Shown in pieces: positions 1 through 12,700 of a DNA stretch of 64,000 nucleotides (the first letter of the stretch is position 1; each line of letters starts with the position of its first letter). Origin of the DNA: Beroe forskalii (lineage: Eukaryota > Ctenophora > Nuda > Beroida > Beroidae). Location of the stretch: positions 86,632 to 150,631 of the forward strand of contig WFMF01000442.1 in assembly GCA_011033025.1 (NCBI GenBank). Direction: 5' to 3'. The notes under the pieces were generated by a model. That model saw only the letters and a list, made by a program, of their open reading frames with translations, did no database searches and had not been told where the DNA came from. The position numbers and the translations under genes were made by a program.

Positions 1-3000
1 GGTCTACCCACAGTCAAAACCGGAAACATCGGATCACGTGCCGAGGGGTCGAATGCCATTGCACCTGATGCTACCTTACCTGATGCCACAACGTGCAATA
101 TCACGACAAAAAGTGCCATGATAATGGATCCTAATGCGACCAATCCCATAACAAACAATCCCATGACGATCGATCCCACGAATACCAATCCCCTGAGGAT
201 CGATCACAATTCCACCAATCCTGCGACGACCAATGCCACATTGCAGCCTTGGGAGCTTGGGACTTCTCAAAACCCTGATCCTGTGTCAGTAGAAAGTTTC
301 CAGCCCCAACAAAAGTGCTTCAGAAGCTGGCGTCGTGGCCCAGTAACTGTGATATTTGACGACTACTTCTCCTTCGAAGAGTCACAGCTCATGTTTTACT
401 GTAACTCTGAGCTACGTGACAAGGTTCTCGCTAAACGAGCTGTGGTTGAAGCACAAAAAGCTCAAAAACTCGCTGCCAAACGAGCTCTTGATAATGAAAA
501 GCAGCAACAAAAAGCGTCAAAATCATCTGCTAATGGCGAGACTAGAGCTCCAAGACCGAGACGAACGTCGGAGCAGGATTTCAGCAGTGACACGGACTCC
601 TCAGACGATCCGAATGATCCGTACTATGGCATTGATAGGAAGGACTCACTGTATCTACCGCACAGAATGGTGCGGGTTACAGAGAAACAGTACTCACTTC
701 GAAGGAGACAGAGTAATGTTACATATGCTGAGAGTTCTCTACCAACATTTGAAGGAGGTGAGTTAGATCATGACAACGAAGATAGTGAATCAGATCAAAA
801 TGAAGGAAGTAGTGATTCAGATCAAAATGAAGGAAGCGAAAATTCAGATAGCTATCATAGCAGAAGTGAGAATTCAGACGAAAACGAATCTAATCCAGAA
901 CGAGAAATACCCAACCATCTTGATCGTGATGGTGAAAGTGACGAAGATTTTGATGATAGTACTCTGTGTCTAGAATTTGGTGATTCCTCCTACGCTATAG
1001 ATCTAACGTTCAGCAGAGACGAGTTGATGCCCCAGGAATCATCTGAAGATGAGGAGGGATCGGTCAGCGTGAAGAGTGAGCCTACTGAGATGTATGCAAT
1101 TAAGAGTTTTGCGAAGAGTTCGGCGCTTTTCATGCCCATAAAGGATGAGAAAATGTCGGAGGATTCCAAGTGTTTTGGGCAGTGTGGTATTAAATCAGAG
1201 CCGAGTGAGAGTATCTCAATACCAGTCTCGAAGGAGGAGATGAAATCGGAGAATGCAGTGTACGCTTGTACGGAATGTAAAGACAGTGTAATTAATGAGA
1301 CAAACCCTCCTCAAGTCGGAGCGCTGTCTAATGAAACGACTCAAACGAGTGATGGTAAAGGGAATGAAAGGAAACAAACTAATGAAACAAGTGATGGAGG
1401 AGGGGGTAAAAGAAAGCAAACCGCGCGTAAATCAGTGACACCGTGGTCAGTAACAAGACGATCAATAGATTCCAGCTTGAGAACAAAGAAGCCTAAACTA
1501 TGTGTGACAAGAGAGAATGTTCAATCGAGTAACATCAGGGAGACATCACCAGATAACAATGAAGAAGTTATGGCAAATGAGGATGTATCTGAGCATTCAG
1601 TTGCACCCGCACCAAGCAATGAAATAACCATTTCATCACAGTCTGAAGAAGTTGTTCCTACGCAACAAAATAAACGGAAAAGGAAGGTGCCTAAAAATAC
1701 AGCAATTCTTGTTAATTTCCCTGCTCAACCTCCATCTAATCTCGCTAAATCCTTGCCAGGATTTCAGTTAAGTGCTCCTTCTTTCTCTCCTGGAGAAAAA
1801 GTCGCATCTAGCCCGGTACCATCCCCAGGCTGTCCTACTGTTAAGTTAGCATCTCCTGGCCATCCTGTCGTGGCCCCCGTCAGTCCACCGTCTCTTACAA
1901 ACTATGATACCACCCTGCAAGAGGATACCACGCTGAAACCGGGTACCATGCTATTACAGGAGAATACCATGCAACTTCATGATACCACACAGCAACAGGA
2001 TACCATGCAGCAGCATTCAGTCTCAGTTAAGACATCTGAAATGCACAGCACAAAACCAAAAGCTCGAACTAATCAGCCAAGAGAGAAACGGTTGAGAAAG
2101 AAAGTGTCCCCCCATTCGCAGCCTTCTTCATCAGCTGGAAAATTGCTTGAGAGTTCTCCACTTTTGTTCGAGCAACCCTTCAGTCCTAACGCACCTCGAG
2201 TTATTCCAGTCACCCAATCAATCCCCAGCTGTCAGGTGATGACCGGAAATCAAGTGATACCGCGTAATCAAGTGAAGACTAGCAGCGAGGCGACATCCCC
2301 GGTTGGAATAAAGGTTAGGCTGGTTGCCAATCCTGTGCGAGCGAAGCGAGCACGGTAGCTTTTGGTTGCGAGCGAGGTGCCGCGAAGCGGCGCCGAGCGA
2401 GCTGTAGTAGGGGTCTGGGGCGCAGCCCCATGGGGTCCAGGGGCAGAGCCCCTGGTAGGGTCTAGGGGCGAAGCCCCGGAAAATTTTTGCTAAAAATGTA
2501 TAATTTTGCAGGGTTTTCCTTCATTTGAGCAAGAAAATATCCGAGATTTAAACAGCGTGTTTCATTCAAAAATCTCTAATTTTTTTGATTCAGAAGCCCC
2601 GAGTAGGCTACACATTATGTAATTCATAATTATTTCCACCTGACAGACAAAATTTGAATCACTTACTCACTGCTCACTATTCTTTTACTCAACCAATTGA
2701 TGAATTGTAAAAGTAAATGTTCATGTTTCAAAGATCAATTGTGTGTCAGGCTTATAACTTAATAACTAACAAATATAATCAGCTAAAAGGCTGTTGTTTG
2801 ATATATTACTATCCTAAAAAATGGAAGCACAGATTTTTTGTTTGATAAGCGAGTCAAAACGTCACCTTTTACTCATACACAGGAGTTCGAAAAAACAAAT
2901 TTCAGGCTGAATATTGATCATGATTTAATTTTGTCTATGTGTCGCTGTATCTTGAATACGAATATTAGATATACTCCTGGTTTTTATTTCTAATTGGATT

Positions 3001-4290
3001 TTTGTTTTTGTTAAAATTAAGTCCACTCCCTTAAAAGTTAAAACTCGATCAGATCATGCCGACTGGAAGTGCAACCACCGCTTTAGAGAGCTTACAAGTT
3101 GCTGCTCTCAGCAGCAGTGTTTTACTACAGCTCACCCTCACAATCTAATCAGCTGCAACCAGGATCGCAACCAGGATTGCGAGAGAGCCTCCAGGATTGT
3201 AAGCTCCGCTTACAATCCTCCGAAAAAAGTAACAAGTTGGGTTGCTCTGGTTGCGCTAGCATGGTCCATGGAATTCTGGATATATGCTGGATATTATGAG
3301 GGAAGTAGATAGACTACGCATATCCCTTCTGCAGTAATTATTAAAGCGAGAAGGTGTAATATCATAATATGAATGATACCAACGTAGTATGTACGTTATT
3401 CAGGTTTCTAAATCCTGACTAGTGCTAAGAATAAAATGGAAATTTTATGCATTGCATACTGATGGTGATACAGTGAGTAGCAAACAATGATTGCACGTTT
3501 CACTCTCCATTTTTAAAAACTGGCTGATGTAACAGTAAAATTGTAGCTGCACACCTAATTTTAAGTCGTTAAATTCTGAAATTTCATGGTTGCTTTAACA
3601 AATAATGTTGCCCAGCTAGGATTGCCAGGATTGCAGGTTATTCCAACCGGGGCGACATCTTGTGCTCAAGCAACCCACACTTCACGTGATTTCATCAAAA
3701 TGCCATATAGCCCCAACGCTCCTCAAGTCAGACCAGTGGTAAATCAACCAATGACCACCAATCCAGAACAGCCTGCAAATAACACTCTCCTACCGCCTCG
3801 CACAGCCCCAATGCTACCCTGCCCCATCACCCCCTCAAACTACAAGGTATGCGAGTATTGTAACAAACGCTTTAAAAACCTCCTATGTGCTAAGATCCAC
3901 TACTGGACCGATCACCAGCAATTACCTTATAACAAAGACTTGCTGATACCCCATGACCGTGTAACACAACAAGACATGGAAAACATGGTCTGTCCTTTCT
4001 GTAGGACCCAGATATTAGGTCATGATCACGCTGCAGTATTCGAGAGTCACGTACTGACTCACCTCCAACTGATGCCGTATATCTGTAGAGATTGCAGGTT
4101 CGCAGCCCGTAGCCCTGAGGGTATGAGGAGGCATGCGTGTGGGGTTAGGAGAGTTGAGCCGATGAAATACGAGCAGAAGTCAGAAGGTGGTTTGTCGGCG
4201 TGTGAAGTTGAAAACGAGGTGAAACCAAGTGTTACGCTTTGTGATGGGGCAGAGGAGTGGAAGGGGTACATAAAGACTGAACCAACGTGA
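1..4290 (+). CDS. Zinc-finger gene, left duplicate copy (5' end outside window), with intron-like transposon
   Basis: The frame is open from base 1 and matches the downstream part of the full-length gene at 38-42.65 kb, with many small differences, so this is a paralogue whose start lies off the window. The first block (1-2313) encodes Asn-Pro repeats, an acidic Ser/Asp/Glu-rich stretch and SUMO-type motifs (VKSE, IKSE). The last block (3637-4290) encodes three C-terminal zinc-binding modules beginning CEYC, CPFC and CRDC, and the terminal IKTEPT. Between them sits a DNA transposon. Unspliced, the frame stops at 2358 and the zinc fingers are lost. If AAG|GT at 2313/2314 pairs with CAG|GTT at 3636/3637, both sides are phase 0 and the product is restored with 13 extra residues. 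An AATAAA lies at 4410-4415. A nuclear regulatory role is inferred from fold and composition only. Confidence 0.75.
2298..3651. mobile_element. Introner-like non-autonomous DNA transposon with 8-bp TSD
   Basis: The element interrupts the zinc-finger exon. The 8-bp sequence GCGACATC flanks it at 2290-2297 and 3652-3659 and occurs once at the matching empty site 42022-42029 in the other copy. The ends are 14-bp perfect inverted repeats (CCCGGTTGGAATAA), followed by looser subterminal symmetry (CCAATCCTG against GCAATCCTGG). No transposase frame is visible. Near the left end are GC-rich hairpins, including three versions of GGGGCNNAGCCCC between 2415 and 2480. An 8-bp TSD fits hAT-like or similar superfamilies; which one is not decided. 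A GT lies 16 bp inside the left end and an AG 15 bp inside the right end, both in phase 0 with the host frame. Confidence 0.9.
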
Positions 4291-4409
4291 AAAGTGTATC
4301 TTATTTTATTTTAGAAAAGGTTTTAAAATTAAAACAAACGTATTTTTTTATGATATTGCATGAAAATCAATAATATTTTATTTTAATGGTTTTATTTAGC
4401 AATCGCCAA

Positions 4410-4415
4410 AATAAA
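4410..4415 (+). terminator. Poly(A) signal of left zinc-finger copy
   Basis: AATAAA lies about 120 bp after the stop codon at 4290. It is conserved in the right copy at 42762-42767. Confidence 0.5.
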
Positions 4416-6039
4416 TCTAGCGCTTTGAGCAGTTTTTATCCACATTATTTAATTATCTTTAATACTTTCAAGCTATTTTTAAAGCTATCTTTTATTTGAT
4501 ATGACTTAATTGACTTAAAGTTTATTTTATGGGTTGATAGATCTATTATTCTTTCATCGTAACTCAGCATTTCATTGCATGTTTATGTATCTTCTATCTA
4601 AATGGAAATTTAATCAGTCAAATAAAATGTGTTATAGATGCCTTGAAATAATCAGATGATTTTCGAATGATTCCGTTTATCTGGCTTAAATCGTTCACTT
4701 TGTAATAAAACACTCTTGGGTAAGGGAACAAATTGGGTGCCAATAAAGAAGATGAATGGAAAATTTACTCTTATAGTAAACAAGCCTCTCGTCTATATCA
4801 CTATCCCAGTGGCCTGTCTCCGTAATCCGTATCTGTCGCTATCAAAGTCTCCACAAATCTCTATTTCTTCCCTGTCTCTATCCCCCGAGCCCGACACTAT
4901 CCTTGTATACGTCACTATCCTGCATTGTTTCCGTTCATTGTTTTCTAAGTGGGGCATCTGCTTCAGTCCTCAGTTTAGATGTTGCATCTGTAACGCGCGG
5001 AGCAGTTCAGTTATTACCATGGCGCGTTTAAGGAAGTTAAATGCGCGCGCTGATCATGATTTTGGGAGCGCGCGCTCCTAAAATCATAGGCAGCGCAGCT
5101 TGACTGGCCAAAAATCAGAAACTTACCACTAAAATTTGTCTGACCTGAGCTGAACCCCCTTCGGGCAACATTAGGCAGGCCGAAAGTGCGTGATATTGCT
5201 CTGTGACTCAGCTTCTCCTTGACCTTCAGGACAACCGGCAAAATGGCATCTCAAGAGAGGCGGGGATGCTTCAATACAATTAAACATTTAAGAACATTAC
5301 AATACAATTATAAGAACCGTGACTTTGCATGCCGTGCGGTTCTTTAACAGCAGTATCAGTATACTGTGCCTATCTATATCACCCCTATCATCGTTTCGCT
5401 TTAATGATTTCGGCTCAGTCAGTCAGGCCCAACCAATAAGTACACATACTATTTCAAGAGAGGGTTTCGTTCATTTGTTTGGTTGTAGGGTCACTGCACT
5501 ATTGGTTGGGAATTCAGCAATGCAAACGCACTGCCATGGGGTATTGAGTAAACACTAACAGGGCTGAAATGGACAAGGTCACGCTGTCCGATGGCATCGC
5601 TGTTTACCCATATTACTACGTTAACTGGGTAGCAGAGGGTGAAGTTATTCTGGCAGAAGCAGATACTGTGGAATAAGGAGTAGCTACTATCCCTATTGGC
5701 ATTATCTATGATAATGACATAAGGGTTAGGGTTATAGTGAAGGTTTGGATTAAGGTTAGGTTTAGGGTACAAAAAGATTTAGGTATCACTCGAAACCGTT
5801 TATATGGGCGACATAACCCATTAAACCGTGACCTCTGATCGCAGCTGCTGTCGGCCCAGCGAGATTTAAATTGATATTTCCTATGAAATGGTAGGAGTAC
5901 AAGGATCAACTCGATGTTATAATCTGAATGGAGTAGGATAAATAACTTAAACCAAAACAAATTCAAATCATTTGACTCCCCGTTAATCATTGTCTGAAGT
6001 GCCCACATCTCACTATTTCACTGTACCACTTCAAAACAC

Positions 6040-6407
6040 TTTGTCATAAATCTAATCACACGACCAGCCTTTATTGCACGGTCATTCAGTTCATTACCAG
6101 ACGTCGGATCAAACCGAGGTCTCGCTGATGCTAAAACATTTCAATTCTCGTAACTCATTTGAAACGAATCACTTTTCGTCATATCATGAGATATGAATTT
6201 AAAATCCAAGTCAAAATTTCAGTATAAGTTTCTTCGTCTTTAAACACCACAACATCCACAACAGCATCATATGATTATCTTGACTTGAAGTTGAATCCTT
6301 GCATCGGAAAGGTTTTAGCTTTTCGGTTTTGCTGGGGCTACGGTTCTTATTTTGATCGTAGGCTTGAAGGGCTTCGACCGTAGTTCGGGGGAGAAATGAT
6401 GGCAAAT
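6040..6407 (-). CDS. Two conserved exons of an unrecognised gene, left copy
   Basis: On the minus strand, TTTCAG precedes an open exon 6407-6285 (reading LPSFLPRTTVEALQAYDQN, then SPSKTEKLKPFRC). It ends at a weak donor (TCAA|GTCAAG). The next acceptor, TTTTAG, opens an exon 6130-6040 reading SARPRFDPTSGNELNDRAIK. The exon phases fit (1 then 2). Both exons stay open in the right copy, and the only length difference is 6 bp, which keeps frame, while the sequence around them is more diverged. I do not recognise the protein, and further exons were not found. It converges with the zinc-finger gene on the other strand. Confidence 0.5.
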
Positions 6408-6652
6408 CTGAAAAGTGTTTGAAGTTATCACAAGTATTGAAGTAGTAACGAATCTATTTACACACCTGCTAATTGTTTGCTTAGCTTACATGCAATGCTG
6501 AAAGCTCATTGAATGTTGACGAGCAGTAACTGTGAGACTGATTGATCAAACAATTATTGCTTTTATTGATAATTTCACGAGACATTATGGAGCATTATTA
6601 AATCAGTAAATCTTAGCTTGATCTTGAAATAGCATTCTGCTAGTACTTATTT

Positions 6653-6706
6653 CTAGTAACAACATCCCACTGACCACCACCTCTCGCCACGCGGGGATGG
6701 TGGGAA
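6653..6706 (-). CDS. EFCAB7: Possible last EFCAB7 exon
   Basis: After GGATAG, phase 0 as required, 17 codons read FPPSPRGERWWSVGCCY and stop at TAG. Human EFCAB7 ends with a similarly short P-R-W-C-Y-bearing tail after STM. The upstream tract is not a strong polypyrimidine tract, so this is tentative. Confidence 0.35.
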   Translation of the reverse strand, partial: FPPSPRGERWWSVGCCY

Positions 6707-9700
6707 CTATCCATATAAGCATATAAGGGAGTGTTCAACTGAGATCCACTTTGATAGTGGACGCAATACTACTAGCACGCAGGTGTCGTGAGTTTGAAAA
6801 ATCACACTGGAATTCTCAATTTGATTTTTCTAAATTTTCCAAGTCACACTCACACGGCACTAAGTACGTACGTGGATAAATCAGTATAACGCACGTACAA
6901 ATGCCGGTTTTGTGGAAATTTCAAACACCGATCTAAAGATCTAAGAGTTGGCGACATCTCTGGTGCGCATCAGCATCCCTTACCTTGAAGCCAGATGGTG
7001 ATTTCTTAACAGACACCATTTGAGCGGGGGCGCCCCTCCGATCATTGAATTTGACTTGATTGAGCATTTAAGGATTTTGCGAGTGTATACCCTAAAATTT
7101 CAAGCAGCATCACAATTGGCAATTCCATTGAGCAATAATACAGGGATATTTTATAGGTTTGCCGGAACCAGGATCATTTTGTGCCTGAAGCTTTCAGTAT
7201 TTACCATTAAGACATTTGCGTATTTTATACGGATTAAGAAGCATTTACTATGCTGCGAACGAATGATTACAGGTGCTCATAATTGAGGGTTCTCGTATGA
7301 CGCTCGCTAAATTCATGCGTCTGATCTAAATGACAGAATTATGAGACAGAATTCTTGTAAATTTGTTCCATGGGCGTAAAAGTTTTGCACAGAATTTTCC
7401 TGTTATCCCATGCCACTTTCGTAAGCTTCTGATTAAACGTCCTATCTCGTAAAATATTGAATCTTTACAACTTCCACTCCCAATCCCCAGAAGCCCAGAC
7501 TGTCTAGGTATTACTACTCTGAGTACTGACTGTCTGAATAGTGAGAGGGCAATCGTCTCAAAAGCATTTTTATTTGCTTGCGTCAGCAGGGCCGCATCAA
7601 ACCATTTACTAATCTTCATGGCTTGATTTTATTGATTCAATGCATATTAATTCAGTGCATATAAATCAATTTTGGTTGTTGAATTACAATCGGCTGCTAG
7701 TAGTCAGCTATCGATCTGGAGACATTTTACGTAGATGTCGCTAGTTCTGAGAACGCCCTCTGAAATGTCCATACCTTGACGATCGTCATTCGTACGTACG
7801 TGATACTGTTACTAATTTTAATTTCTTAATCTAACACTGCACACATGCAACCTGGTGACGCACGATTTGGAAATTACCATATTTATTCTCATTTCCTCGA
7901 ACTTACGACAGCTGTGCAAAATATATATCTCTACCAGTGGCTAAATGGTACGGATATCAACGGTTGTACGGATACCAACGGTTTTGCAGATATAAAGCAA
8001 TAGGCGGGAGAGAGTATCTGGGCAACAATGGTCAACTGAAGTATGGTACAGTTTTGTCTAAAACTCACCATGGTTTTGTTGGGTTGACTCACCATGGTTT
8101 TGTTGGGTTGACTCACCATGGTTTTGTTGGGTTGACTTACCATGGTCTTGGTGTCCTAAACTCACCATGGTTTTGTTGGGTTGCACGGTGAGAATGTGTT
8201 TTCTGTACGGTGGATTCTCCAGACAGTTCCCGGACCCCACCGTGTTAACTTCCACTCGGAGCGGCTTGTCCGTCTGAAACATAGTGTGATGTCATTATAT
8301 CGGTTATTTTCAGGAATATTAAAACAGATTTAAGGAAATGATTTGGCATGAATGGATGAAGACGTTCGTCGTTCAACAGTCGTCAATCCCCAGTTTTTGA
8401 TGCCTAAAGGTGCTTAAGTGTTCTATTATAGTGAGTTTACCGTCTACTATCAGTTGCTATTTTCATAGAAACCGTAGAACATAGGAGCTCATACGTTTAA
8501 AAGCTTTAGATCCTCAGTTACACTTACTGAAAGACACGGATGATAGTAACAGTGCACAAAAGATCTCAACGCAAAACGTAACAAAAAGGTGCTGCAAAAG
8601 GTCAGGCTTTGATGGTCGGCGAAGATGATAACATGTATCTGGCTAAAAGTACCACATTTAAAACGTCTAACCGCCTATTTTTCTTGTGTGGCATATTATG
8701 TGGTCACCCATTCTATTGTGGCTGTAAACGACAAATGACCTTGAAGTGGAATTCATTTGGCAGTTTGCGGAATCGCACCTGTGCATTTGGCGTCTATCGG
8801 CTGTTTCGCTAGCCACTGCCAGTGCCAGTAATTGCTCAAAATATCAAGGGATACTGTGAAACTACGTTTTATATCTTCTTTCGCATTGTTTATTCGTTTT
8901 ATTCTGTTCGGTATAATATTCGAAATATCTTAGGTTGGGAACGCACATTTTAAAAGTGGCCTATCAGTATACCAGAATGTCATTGGTGAAATGGCTTATA
9001 CTTAGTATTTTCTCGATAAGGTTGGAAAATTATTTGATTTGGCTGTGCCATTTTTATCCACACAGTCCGATTAAACGGCTTGACTCATTGCTATTTCAAT
9101 TTGTTTTGCTGAAATCTGTAAACTCAAGGAGGGAAGTACGATTCAAATGCATAATTATGTGATTTAAAAACTCAATTCATTTTAAGTCTGGCTTCGAAAT
9201 GAGAATTTCTTGGTAATGGGAATGTGATTTAGATTAAAATAAGTGAGTCATATTACGGCGCATAAAGAATCAATTCGGTGGATAAAGCATCAATTTAATT
9301 ATTATTCATTCGATAATATTAATGATGGAGATTGTTTAGTGGGATTGTACCATGGGTTAGGAAAGGTAACAATTGTGGTGTTCAAAAGTTTTGTGGGTGA
9401 ATTTTACTGAGAAGTTCCCAACTCAGAGTTGGGGTTTTCTCAACAACTTACCAAATGTCTTTTTCTCAATAACTTACCAGGTTTTGTATGGCTGAAGTAG
9501 ATTTCCAAGGCAGGGTCTGGGTGTAAAGTTTACACTTCTCCTCGATAACTTGGCTCACTGTTCCTCCCTCCTCCAGACACCGTACCACACTCCGCTCTGA
9601 GGGGATTCACGTAGTAGGATTTTACCCTCCGTCGCGCGCACTTTTTTCCGCGACCTCCTAATTTCTGAGTGTTGTGCGATATGAATGGGAGAAATCCATC

Positions 9701-12700
9701 TAGTATTCACGCGACAATAGAACCCTCTGACGTTTAGATGCTGGCCTATTATTATTAGTCTATAATAATTCATATTATCGGGCCCATATTTTTTTGATTG
9801 TCGCCCTACGGGCTCGGGCTAAAACCGAATACATCCCTCGGGCTTACAGTTACACCCTCGGGAAGTATCCCAAAGTAGACCCGATAGGTGCGTGTCTATG
9901 TATAGTGCAAATTCAGTGCAACTTGAGGCAGGAGGCCGTTCTCCACACCAACCAACTTTTACTTGTTTGACTATTCTTTGACTGGGATTATTTGACTTTC
10001 GACTAAACTTTGACAGGAGATGGCCTCAATTGTCAACTATAATTCGACGAATAATTATTTGAAATTTCAGTGACGCATCACACAGTGGCTAGAAAGGTCT
10101 AATAATGAGTTCCCTCATAAACAGGTCTAATAAGTTCCCCCATTATAATCAACAATGTGAGGCGAGCTACTTTCGCCAAGAAATGACCAATTTGAATCGT
10201 AATTTCCACACAAATTATGAACTAACTAGAAAAGCCCGTTGGGCCTGCTAGATAATACAGAACCAAATAATAAGCTCAGAGAAATTTTATGAAGGAGCAA
10301 AATTTAACATTATTCGTGGGTTACTTTAAGTAATGCTGAACCGGGCAAGTTTTGATTATCATCTTATATATAATTTCGTAAGAGCACGTGAATAATGTTT
10401 GTCTGTGCGGGCGCACAGTTTAAATTTGAGCTTGCCAAGAAATTATCAAGGAAAACAAAGGCTAAACTGGGATTAGTCGCGCCGTTGCTATGGATACAGG
10501 TTTTGTGCACGTGCAGATTATGATCAGTTCTATGCGAGTGCTTTCTGATACGTTGTTGATTGCTGCGTTTTAACGTTTGAAAGAACGACGTGTTTACTGT
10601 TTTTCATTTGAAATTCAAGATCTGGAAATAGAGAACGGGTATGGCTGGCATCGTGGAGGCTATTTCCGATAGCATCTCTTCATAAATCTGTGACAGACGT
10701 CGGTCGATTTAAATCAATGCTGAGTTGATGGTAACGGAAAAATGTGAATTTACAGCAATTTAAGATTGAACAAAATCAAAATCAAATTGAATCGAATTTG
10801 GGCATAGCAAATTGCGATTTTGGAATACTGCTCTTGGCGTGACGGTGAATCAATGCTTTGATTCAACGTTCACTATGAGTACGATACTCGGTTTTAATTT
10901 TCAGATTTGAATTCATCATACAAGAGCAAATAATAATGATCAAAACTTGCACGGTCCAGCATTACTAAAAGTAACCAACGAATAATGGTAAATTCTGCTC
11001 CTTTATAAACTTTTTGAGAGCTTATTATTTGTCGCCTGGCAAATTATTTGGTTCTGCACGCATTCTGTTCAATGCTGTTTTAATTTCGTTGCTCCGTAAC
11101 TTTTGACTTGATTGGAGTATTTTGATGCGGTAAAAAGTATTCAATAAATTTGAGTTGCAGTGTTTCAAATTTGCGAACGAGGTGCTGCGTATCAGCGCCG
11201 AGTGAGCTGTGTATTTGTAGGCCCAACGGGCTTGCTAGTAAATCATAATTTGCTAATTTGTTCTGGTATGATGAAGTTAAATCTGAAAATTGAAACCGAG
11301 TATCGTACTCATACTGAACGTTGAATTAAGCATTGGTTCACGCCAAGAGCAGTCTTTTTGCTATGCCCGAATTCGATTCAATTTGATTTTGCTTTTGGTC
11401 AATGTTAAATTGCTCTAAATTCACAATCACATTTTCCGTTATCATCAACTCATCATTGATTTAAATCGACCGACGTCTGTCACAGATTTATGAAGAGATG
11501 CTATCAGAAATAGTCTCAACGATGCCAGCCATACCCGTTCTCTATTTCCAGATCTTGAATTTCAAATGAAAAACAGTAAACACACTGTTCTTTCAAACGC
11601 TAAACTGCAGCAATCAACAACGTATCAGAAAGCATTCGCATAGAACTGATTATAATCTGCACGTGCAGAATATCTGTATCCATAGCAACGGCGCGACTTA
11701 GCTCAGCTTAGCCTTCGTTTCTCTTGATATTTTCTTGGCAAGCTCAAATTTAATTGTGTACGGAAGCACAGACATACATTATTCACGTGCTCTTACGAAA
11801 TTATATATAAGATAGATTATGAACGAATAGATTATGAACTAATAAATTATGAACTACTAAATTATGAACAAATAAATTATGAACGAATAAATTATGAACT
11901 AATAAATTATGACCTAATAAATTATGAACGAATAAATTATGAACTAATAAATTATGACCTAATAAATTATGAACTAATAAATTATGAACTAATAAATTAT
12001 GACCTAATAAATTATGAACTAATAAATTATGAACTAATAAATTATGAACTCTAAGACGTTACACTCACCTAGAGTTTGATTAGATGTCAGGGGCACGAGT
12101 CCCTGGACTGTTATCGTTACCTCAGCGTCAGAGTAGATATCCATATGCCACGGAACTGCCTGGGAAGTAGACAATATAGACACAGGTGTCGCCTGTTTTA
12201 GCATGCTATGACACGCAACAGTTAGTTGTAAAGTTTTTCTCTCTTGACATAAATTTTAGTTTGATTGAATTGCATTGTTGACTGGGATAATTTCTTGTCT
12301 TTTTAACTAGGTAACTACTTACTATTTCCTTGACTAGTTGACGAGCTATAAAAGGTATAGTTGACTAGTTGACTAGGTATAGTTGACTAGATATATTTGA
12401 ATAGGTATACCTTGACTAGCAGCAGAGCCTCATTGTACCCCATGCTTGTAAGAGTTTCCCTTATCTCCTCCTCCCCACCCTCCTCATCCTCCAAAGCCAT
12501 CTCATGCAACTTCAGAAACCCCTCCATCGTCACACAGTCCTCCTTCAAATCGAAATTATCTTTAATTATGGATGACTTCAGAGAAATTATCCCTGATAGG
12601 AACTTTGTTCTGAATTTATGATAACGTGATATTTTGTCCAAAAATTCTTTCGAAAGATGAATTTCATAGTCATGAAAGGTGATAATTCAGGAAATAATTC

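Larger units (their letters stand above)
1..6471. repeat. Left copy of segmental duplication
   Basis: The segment is collinear, in direct orientation, with about 39690-45853. Homology runs through the zinc-finger coding sequence, its 3' flank and the two minus-strand exons. It ends at CACACCTGCTAA, just before 6472 (right copy CACAACTGCTAA near 45853). The left edge is cut by the window. Differences include the transposon at 2298-3651 and many short indels in the non-coding 3' flank. Confidence 0.9.

Noticed and set aside
5720-5770. Telomere-like GGGTTAGGGTTA motif
   Set aside because: Only a few degenerate units, also degraded in the right copy, with no array and no chromosome-end context.
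7937-8282. Overlapping frames on both strands with THHGFVGL or QQNHGEST repeats
   Set aside because: They are shadows of the donor minisatellite; only the minus-strand exon 8273-8166 has homology and splice support.
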